A stretch of DNA of 64,000 bases from Bactrocera neohumeralis (lineage: Eukaryota; Arthropoda; Insecta; Diptera; Tephritidae): positions 14,222,144 to 14,286,143 of the forward strand of contig NC_065920.1 in assembly GCF_024586455.1 (NCBI RefSeq), given 5' to 3'. Numbering within the stretch: the stretch's first letter is position 1; each line of letters begins with the position of its first letter. The notes beneath the pieces are model-generated. The model did not search any database and had not been told where the DNA came from. It worked only from the letters and a program-made list of their open reading frames with translations. Positions 56,365 through 64,000 of this stretch are shown here, one piece after another. The position numbers and the translations under genes are program-made.

Positions 56365-58530
56365 AAATAATGCGTTGACATCTAAGCTGATAACATAATT
56401 CGTTAATAAATCACAACTCAACTTTGCTTTTTAACCTTTATTTTATAAATATGTATTGAAAATACAACAAAAACAAACAAATAATATAACAAATGAGTTA
56501 TTTAATGCTAAAGTTTACTTCAAACATTGAGCAACTAATATAAATTAAATACCAGCCAATATTACTCATACGCAGTGTGCGTCCGTCAAGGTCAGTTATC
56601 AATATTTGTGTGTTATTTACTTAAGCTTTTAATAATTTAAGCTATTTGAATCCAACTGCCTGAGCACTGTAGACACAAACTCAATTAGTAAATATAACGG
56701 TGATTATAAAAGGTTTTTGATTAATTGAATTTAAGTCAAGTTTTCTATAGAAGTAATTCGTGGATATTTTGCAGGAATACACAAAGATGGCAACTGGAAA
56801 ATAAACAAATAAATATTTTATAAAAGGATTATTTAATGAAATTTCAGTGAAAATTAAAATAGTGTGCTGGCAAATTAAATAAATTTTAAATAACAACAGC
56901 ATTTTAGTAGTCAAAATCGTGCAACGAAGTCATATGCGATTTCTAACATGCACAAAGTAGTGTCAAAAGCAAGTTTTTGGTAGAAAAAAATACATTTTAT
57001 AATTTGCTTTAAATATGTCTATACCAACATTCATTTTCGCGCATTTCCTCTATCTGATAAACAAGGAATAGTTCCTTATACTCCCTGCCCAGACAGACGG
57101 CGCCTGAAATGTGAGCATTTTCTCAATTCATGTTGCTCCTAACCTATAAGACTCAGTAACGCCAAATGTGCGCCAATTAAATATTAGCGCAGAGCCAAAG
57201 TGTTACAAGGCTTTACCAGTATTATGCCTAACGCACATAAAGCACTTGCACGCATGCACACAGGCAAATAAGCGCTGCTCTACATATATAATAGGTTATT
57301 TATCTTTATATGCACTATCCGGAGACACTAACTGCTGTTCTATCTACAGTTAACAATCGGCACGTTTTAATGCTGCTTTGGCAACTGCTGCCTTAACAGC
57401 TTTCTTGAGCAAGTTTATAGCCCTCGCATACATGCAAGCAGCTATAAACAGTTACAGCAGTCAAACTTCGAACATATAAATGCAGATTAAGCGCAAATAT
57501 CTATTTATAAGCATAGGTATAAACACAAGCACACATATGCATGCAAGTAGCATGGCAAGCTGCGCTTTAATTAGTTAATGAAGCATACATGAGGCAGCTG
57601 ATTTTAATAAGGCACGAGGCACAAGTAGCTAAATTAGCATGAGGAAACGCCATTGCCGTAAGCGCTGTCTTAGCTGAACAGCAGCAGATGTTCAAGCAGG
57701 TATCGAATTAGCGTTTTACATGTTGTCTGCTGGTTACAAATTACACTTGCGCCAAAGCAACGGCTGCAATAATTTGCTGGATGCTAAGGTTGATCAAGTC
57801 TTACTTTGATACACCAGTCTACTTTGATAAAGTAGAGTAACCGTTTGTAGACTATTTTTGAGTGATTTAAGCCTTTTATAATGTTATTATTAATAGCCTT
57901 TAATAAACCAAAGTCATTAAATTTTAAATTTCTTAAAAATGAAGCTCATTAAACTTACATTGGGCTTTTCTTTTGACCTTAGCTTTTATCTGAAGTTGAA
58001 TGGAAGTGAAACTAAAGTTGAATTTAGTAAAAATTAAGGCACATATTGTTTAGTTTTCATATGCTAAAGGGCACTTATCATTTTGAGAGGTCACCTTTAA
58101 CTGTAACGCAGAGTCGAATCTCATTAAAAGATAAATATGGAGAACCACTGCAATAGATTTTAGTTTCTCAAGGAAAAGGCTGGATGGATCAGCTTCAGAT
58201 TTTTTTCTTCAGATCGAATTTCTTAAAAATTAACGTCGTTTATAGAAAAACACGAAAGTCTGTATATGCATGTATATTTTCCATTTATTTATAACAATAA
58301 ATTTGGCATTACTGAGAACCAGTGGGTCTATGTATGGGCAGTATAACATTGACTAAAAAACCATGTTTTTGCTAACTTTCAAATGAATGTAACCAAAATT
58401 TTGACATAAAAAAATTCAATTCGTTTGAACATTGATCCACTGAAAAATACTTTATGAGCTTATATTAATGATAAAATGGAGAGGAATCAATAAACTGCAA
58501 ATGCAAATACTTTCGAAGTCAACTAGATAA
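56365..58530. other. AT-rich stretch, no gene seen
   Basis: Slightly GC-richer around 57060-57780 but without repeats or domains. Frames stay under 80 codons. Confidence 0.45.
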
Positions 58531-58779
58531 AAAAGATTGGTCTTGAGATCGTATGAGAAGCTATTTATTTTTAAAATAGAAGCTCAAAACAGAGCTACTA
58601 TTTCAGAAATTATGTTATTAGTAGTACATCTTATCCTAAATGTATATTTAGAAGAAATCGAGCTACCGTCTTATCCTTTTGATAAGCATACGAGCTGGGA
58701 GTACTTTCACTGGATAATAATATTAACTTTATAGAAAAACGAGCACCAGCAGAAATTTTAAAATAAATTAGTTAATCCA

Positions 58780-59300
58780 TCTAGTACAGTCGCATTCCAT
58801 GGTACCTTACCAGCTGAAATCTTTGCAATAACAATAACAACAATATAGAAATTGTCAATTTCATTAAAACTAGATTACAACCGTATAGAGCTTCTGATTT
58901 CGACCTGATAATTGCCAATGTAGTAAAACATCTATCACTTAAAGTATCAATAATAAATACTTGCATAAAACTAAGCTACTACGTCCTAATGTTATTAAAG
59001 ATATCCGAAATCATTATATTACAAAAACATGGGAAAAACTCACATGAAGCCTTCCCATATCGTCCACTCTCTTCATTAAATCAATTGTTGTGTAGTTATT
59101 TTGTTGTTATTATCGCAATACTTGAAAACATACACCTTGTTGAAGAAAAGCGTTTTATACCAACACATCTGCTTGAATTTAGATCTCAACACTATGTAAT
59201 CTGTCAAGTTCACCACATAACAAGCCTTAAAACAGGACAATTGAAAAGTCTCTGGCCTACCATAACAAAACATATTTTGTTTTGTAAAATTCGTTTTTTA
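58780..59300 (+). pseudogene. Jockey-clade reverse transcriptase fragment
   Basis: The plus strand reads D-F-D-L-I-I-A-N-V-V-K-H-L (about 58898; Jockey F-D-x-I-x-x-x-x-L-K). Then K-I-S-E-I-I-I-L-Q-K-H-G-K, P-Y-R-P-L-S-S-L (family S-Y-R-P-I-S-L-L) and R-F-I-P-T-H-L-L-E-F-R-S-Q-H-Y-V-I-C-Q-V-H-H-I. The last matches I-P-x-x-Q-F-G-F-R-x-x-H-S-T-x-x-Q-V-H-R-I, fingers to palm of the RT, just before the first catalytic aspartate. The frame 58989-59405 is open for 138 codons, unusually clean for this window, though the catalytic core is missing. It runs directly into mariner copy C. Confidence 0.75.
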
Positions 59301-59404
59301 TTCAACAGAGTTCATTACAAGCGTGATGCACTGATTACAGCCACACACCAAATTGTCGATACCATTTTTCTAGTTAACACACAAATATATTTTCCTTGTC
59401 TATA

Positions 59405-59981
59405 GTTTGCCCGGTTTTAAGGAATTCAGAGTGCACCACACCTCGATCATTGCAGAAAATTGTAAGCAAAACCTTGTTTTTACCAGCTTTGACGAGGTTT
59501 TTTTCGACTTCAGCTCACCTTTACCGATATATTCGGCCGACTGATTATCTGTTTCAGGGTCGTAGCAATAAATCCAAGATTTATCGCATTAATAATACGG
59601 AAAGCATTGTTTCACAGAAGTTAATGCGATTTTGAAACCAAAAGTGCATTCACCTTACCTAAGCCCAAATGATCTTTCACAATAGCTTTTACTGATCATT
59701 CCGATCTTCCAAAGATACCAGTAAGATCTCTGACTCTTTATTGTCGATTTTCAAGTACCAATTCGCTTATTTTTTGGACGTGTGGATCATAAGTTGTTAT
59801 TGATGTTCGTCCTGAACGTGGCTCGTTGTCAACATGTTCTCTTTGTATACTTTATACCAACCAAAAACACTCGCTCGCGATAAACAATTATCACCAAACA
59901 TTCTGAACCTTTTTGCACCAGAAATTTGATTCCGCACACAAAATTTAATGGAACCTCTTTGACAAATATTTCACTCATCAT
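59405..59981 (-). pseudogene. Mariner transposase, copy C, N-terminal half
   Basis: On the minus strand a possible start ATG lies at 59981. In pieces the frames give F-V-K-E-V and G-D-N-C-L-S-R-A-S-V-F-G-W-Y-K-V-Y-K-E (helix-turn-helix). Then come L-V-L-E-N-R, S-W-I-Y-C-Y-D-P-E-T-D-N-Q-S-A-E-Y (aligned with the first catalytic region) and R-G-V-V-H-S-E-F-L-K-T-G-Q-T. It then stops at the Jockey fragment. The second and third catalytic aspartates are therefore absent. It is the same family as copies A and B and in the same orientation. Confidence 0.8.
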
Positions 59982-59999
59982 AAACATCGCCGAATGCAC

Positions 60000-62180
60000 T
60001 TTATGTACTGCAGAAAGACAGGCGTAAACTAAACATTAATTATTATTTTTATGTAACACTTGGCACACATCTCACTGACAGTCATTTTAACCTAGAAAAA
60101 AATATTTCGTTGAAGAGATTTTCGCGCGAAATTGAAATTAAAAAGTCTTATTATTTTTTACCCACAGTAGTATGTCATGCCTTTTCAATTGAGTTCAGTT
60201 TTCAGTTTCAGTTTCACTTAATAAATTTTGAGAATTTTGTTAACGTAATTATTTTACTAATCGCAATTTATTTATTACATTACAATAAAAAAGTAAAAAG
60301 TTCGTAAAAAATTCAGTTTTTCTAAGACTTGATTCAATGTCATTTAGCACAACTAACATATGTATGTATACAAGTATGTGTATACATTTTAATAATTCTT
60401 TCGCCTTGGTAAATAAATTTCCGACGTACTAGCTCTTGTCAAATGTCACGATTTCTTAAGAAAATTAATTTTTCTGAGTACATTTAACTCCAGGCTTTAG
60501 TTTCATTGTGAAGTCAGCAGTGTCAGAGGAATTATTTTCAGTTGCATGCCTCCATATGCTTCCAATACACCTAAATATCAAATAAAGATATCAAAAAAGA
60601 AGCAACGCACGGAGAATAATGTTAACAGCCACCATTTGTGACTACTCAAGATTTGTTTTTGAGAGAAGCAAACAAACTGTTTCTATCTGCCAAAAACAGG
60701 GATTAAAGATAAACGTTTGTCAAGCGCTCAAACGCTTATGTTGCACATTGCAAATATAACTTTAAGCATTATTATGATTAATATGAAAAACTGTTTGTGC
60801 GAAAAGTAAACCACAATGAAATATAAAATGTGCTTGCAACATGTGGCAAAGTTATTAATCTGCAAAGAAATAATGAAAAAGTAAGTGCCACTGCTGCAGC
60901 GCCGCATTGACAGCAACTAAAACAATAATGTATATATATGTACATATATATGAGCACGCATATGTACCAGCAAGCGTGTGCTGCAACTGTAAGTAAATAT
61001 ACGCACTTCTTTTCTTGCCACTCATAACTTGCGCAACTTTTGCCAAATAGCGAACTTAAACTTTTGCACCTGGTGCAGAGGTGAGCCGATATGTAACAGC
61101 GCAGATTATACACATTCACCCAGCTGTATGTGTGTATGTGCATGTTTGTGGCATGCCTCTTAAGCAGCGGCAGCAGTGAGTTATGAATGACAAAAAGTAC
61201 TTTCTGGAAATTTCAGCGCTGACTGCGGCGTAAAAACGCTCAACAAACTGCAAACCAAATCAACTTGCTAACTGTCTGCGTGTGAGTGTGTGTGTGTGTC
61301 AGTGTTGCAACTGCACTTGTAGCCTTGCAGCAAACTTGCCGCTGTTTTTAGTTATTTGCTTTGTTTTTTAGTCATTTTCTGAAACAATTTCTTTTCGAAA
61401 AACCCTTTTGTAGTTTATCCCCTGCATTTCCAGTGTTTTCTAGCGCGCTAGAAATTATGCAGCGAACGCTGACGGCATCTGCGAGAACGTATGCTCCTCT
61501 ACTTGTCTAACCACCTTACCTCGCAACACATGCATTTACAGCTTAGGGCGTGGCTTTTGTGTTTAATAGCGTGGAAGATATTTGTGCGCTCTTGCTCTTC
61601 CTTCTCGTTTTCTTCTCCCTGCAAACTGCATGGTTTATTGTGTTCTTGTGTTGCCATTTTTTCTTGCTTTGCTCTTGTTCACTGTCTCTAGCAATTTTGG
61701 CTGTGTTGCATTTTCAGCTTCTCAATTCTTTATGTTTTGTAGCGGTGTTCTTGTCATTAAAAGTTGTTACGTATTTATGTTCCTGTATGTTTGTGTCGCT
61801 CTGGACTTGCCATTACGCTCACTCCACTTTATTGCTATTACCTTTTAGTTGCATGTCATGTTGCATACTTTGTTTTTGTTAACGGAATAGGTTATGTTCT
61901 GCTTAAGCGCTGCTTCTTTTTCCCACAGAAACTTCACTCAGCAGTAATTTTAATGCTTCTACTTTGCTCTGTCTTCGTCTAAAATTGTTACATTTTGTAT
62001 TTTTGATTTTCGTCTTTTTTTCTTTTAGTGTGTTTTACTGTTTTGTGTGCAACATCTGTGAACTCAATGCATTCTTTTGTGTTGCTCGTAAAATTTGAGT
62101 AATTTCCTACATTAATTTCAAGTGTGTTTCGTAATATTATTCCTCAGTAGTCTACTCTCTGTGATTAATGTCATATAATA
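60000..62180. other. Stretch with microsatellites, no gene seen
   Basis: A GT run lies at about 61280-61300, and AT-rich DNA before 60700. The region 61480-61980 is pyrimidine-rich, so the plus strand shows overlapping frames rich in C, L, F and S in all three phases. That pattern points to composition bias, not coding. Confidence 0.45.
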
Positions 62181-62183
62181 TTA

Positions 62184-62662
62184 TGCGGTTAAAATATTAA
62201 AACATTTAGTGAAGATGTCGATAATTTTAAAAATTGCAAGGCGAGTACCAAGGCAATACTAGGAACAAAACCTAGACCTAGAACAAAACCTGTACCTAGA
62301 CTTAGACCTAGATGTAGACTTAGACGTAGACCAAGACCTAGACCTAGACCTAGACCTAGACCTAGACCTAGACCTAGACCTAGACCCACACCTAGACCTA
62401 GAACAAAACCTGTACCTAGACTTAGACCTAGATGTAGACTTAGACGTAGACCAAGACCTAGACCTAGACCTAGACCTAGACCTAGACCTAGACCTAGACC
62501 TAGACCCACACCTAGACCTAGACCTAGACTTAGACTTAGGCCTAGACCTAGATCTATACCTAGATTTATACCTGGACTTAAACCCAGATCTAGACCTAGA
62601 CCCAGACCCAGATCTCTGTGCGGTTAAAATATTAGAATATTTAGTGAAGAAATCGATAATTT
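62184..62662. repeat. Direct repeat of 44 bp flanking the hexamer array
   Basis: TGCGGTTAAAATATTA-AA-ATTTAGTGAAGA--TCGATAATTT is found at 62184-62227 and 62619-62662, with about four mismatches. Each copy is followed by CTAGAC-type hexamers. Unit plus array was therefore duplicated once, about 435 bp apart. Confidence 0.8.
62268..62614. repeat. (CCTAGA)n satellite with 120-bp higher-order unit
   Basis: It consists of hexamers CCTAGA and variants (CTTAGA, CGTAGA, CCAAGA, CCCACA). Bases 62281-62400 and 62401-62520 are identical over 120 bp (20 hexamers), so a block was copied recently. All six frames are open by construction and encode runs such as Arg-Ser or Gly-Leu; these are not genes. Confidence 0.95.
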
Positions 62663-62664
62663 CA

Positions 62665-62790
62665 TACAGAGCTAGACATAGATCTAGACTAAGCCCAAGA
62701 CCAGGAGTAAGGCCAAAATCAAGCCTAAGACCAAGACTTAGACTTAGACCTAGACAAACACCAATACCAATATCAAGATGAACACCAAAA
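62665..62790. repeat. Decayed second hexamer array
   Basis: CTAGAC, CCAAGACC, CTTAGACTTAGACCTAGAC and later CAATACCAATATCAAG show the same hexamer theme with more divergence. It follows the second 44-bp flank repeat. Confidence 0.75.
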
Positions 62791-62799
62791 CGTTCAGTA

Positions 62800-64000
62800 C
62801 TCTTTCGAAACAATGAAACTTACAAATACGTATACATATAGCGCAGAGTAGGAATTAACGATAACTAAAAAAAAAACAAACCTTGGAATAGATCACTCCG
62901 ACGATTGGGTTAATTTATGATACATTTCTTGACTACAGGAGAAGGGACCCTGGGACATGTATGCAATAAAGTAAATTCTACCATATTTGTGATAAATATT
63001 GTGCTTTCTGCCCTTGACAAACGACGCACGAAAGAGACACGTTGGGAATGGTGTAAGGCGAAATTCGAGAGAGATGCTGTAAACAGCTAACTTTCTACAC
63101 ATCGAAAACTTTTGACGCAACTTAGTGAAACAAGAAAAAAATTACTTCAACAAGTTTTAGCTAGGAAGTATGTTTATTGTTCACTTTTTAAGTATGAGAG
63201 GTTGGAAAATCAAACGTTGTTACCAAAACCACAACGTAGAAAGAGTTTTCATGAGAAAGGGCAGATGGGGGTACTGGCAGAAGCGACGCACTATGGTTTG
63301 GAAGGGGAAGTTGGGCAGACAAAATTAAAAAATTAAAGCTGTGAAATAAAATTGGGATTAAGTTCTTCTCTGCCCTGCCTTATATTGTAGTAAGATGTAT
63401 TATTTTAGCGTTATCTTTTGTTCCAATTGTTAGTATTAGAAGACTGCTAATTTTCCATTAAAAATGTCTCCCATTTTCGTGCCTTAAAGCGATCGGTTGG
63501 ACAAAGAAACCTTAATCTCGGCCGTAAACATGTAACTCCTTTCACTATCCTTTTTCCAACTACAGCGTCAACACACTTTGAAAGTGTTTGAAAGTGTTCA
63601 TTATTGCTCGGCTGCCCTTTGTTCGCATTTTCTAGCTTGCCACACTGCAACGCTGCCTAAAACTAGCGCCAACCCACACTAAACTCCTCCCACCTTGAAG
63701 TGCATTAAGTATTCCGTGCTATGACACACGACCAGCGGTAAGTGCTGGGGTCCCAGTACTGTAGCACAATTACGCAAAAATGTGGCTTTCAACGTTGCTT
63801 TCCTTTTCAACTGAGCGTGGGAGTATTTGATAGCGTTGCTGTGCAATAATCCACGCTAATGTCTCTTGCATAATTTAAGGGCTTTTCGCACTTTGCTTAG
63901 CTGCGGCGAGAGCAACGGCGATGACAGTGTGGCGATAGTGCGGAGAAACTCAATTTATGTGCGCCACATAGATAAATGAACGTTTATTATTGTTGTTGTT
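62800..64000. other. Unique-looking stretch, no gene seen
   Basis: A 74-codon frame at 63112-63336 (K-, R- and Q-rich, followed by AATAAA at about 63345) is the only mildly coding-like item; no domain is recognised. The window ends in a TTGTTGTTG run. Confidence 0.4.

Noticed and set aside
61491..61982. Overlapping plus-strand frames suggesting a membrane protein
   Set aside because: A pyrimidine-rich strand gives hydrophobic residues in every phase; three frames are open at once.
62268..62614. Telomere-like repeat
   Set aside because: The unit is a hexamer, not the insect TTAGG pentamer. Flies lack that telomere repeat, and unique DNA lies on both sides.
62189..62813. Long frames with Arg-Ser and Gly-Leu repeats (up to 184 codons) as an SR-type protein
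   Set aside because: They are translations of the CCTAGA hexamer array, open in all frames; the array and not a gene explains them.
63112..63336. 74-codon frame followed by AATAAA as a short gene
   Set aside because: AATAAA is frequent in AT-rich DNA and the frame has no recognised domain. Kept only as a remark.
1..64000. tRNA, rRNA or CRISPR features
   Set aside because: No cloverleaf-type B-box (GGTTCGAATCC-like) or rRNA core sequence was noticed, and the tandem arrays lack spacer structure. A covariance-model scan would be needed to exclude tRNAs.

Overview
The window looks like non-coding DNA from a higher fly (Brachycera), most likely a tephritid fruit fly (Bactrocera/Zeugodacus/Ceratitis group). 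It is AT-rich, has no bacterial-style gene layout, and no open reading frame can be assigned to a complete host gene. Most recognisable sequence is a layered deposit of old mobile elements. The fly assignment rests on the repeat types: DINE-1/INE-1-like Helitrons with GTCT-rich cores, several mariner lineages, R1- and Jockey-type non-LTR retrotransposons. The family-level guess is recognition, not a search result.

Layout. 0-7 kb: a mariner C-terminus at the left edge, a Helitron-like copy, a second decayed mariner gene, and an RTE-like reverse transcriptase scrap. 7-11.2 kb: the first copy of a long-inverted-repeat (foldback-type) unit, a hAT-like fragment, and a mariner-like transposase split by a second Helitron-like family. 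11.2-15.4 kb: unique-looking DNA with microsatellites and a few coding-like islands (12.6-13.3 kb) of unknown nature. 15.4-24.5 kb: a Tc1-like pseudogene, Helitron-like copies, RNase H/C-terminal scraps of non-LTR elements, a mariner and a 257-bp MITE. 24.5-34.5 kb: mostly plain AT-rich DNA with Helitron-like copies and an RTE-like remnant. 35.2-41.6 kb: a near-complete copy of the second Helitron-like family, a truncated inverted copy, and the better copy of the foldback unit with both arms. 42-50 kb: TTAA-type MITEs, a mariner, further Helitron-like copies and a long R1-like remnant. 50-60 kb: a Helitron-like element that itself carries insertions, an RTE-like 3' end, a 726-bp TTAA MITE, a second 257-bp MITE, a Jockey RT and a third mariner. 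60-64 kb: plain DNA and a hexanucleotide satellite with a 120-bp higher-order unit.

No gene network can be described: the coding remnants are transposases and reverse transcriptases, nearly all with stops or frameshifts. The region behaves like an intergenic stretch, a very large intron or pericentromeric/piRNA-cluster-like DNA. The most unusual item is the foldback unit present twice (7180-8679 and 39815-41610). It has about 410-bp arms, and its centre looks like a promoter, 5' leader, an 11-codon first exon and a splice donor, conserved between the copies. All percentages and boundaries here were read by eye.
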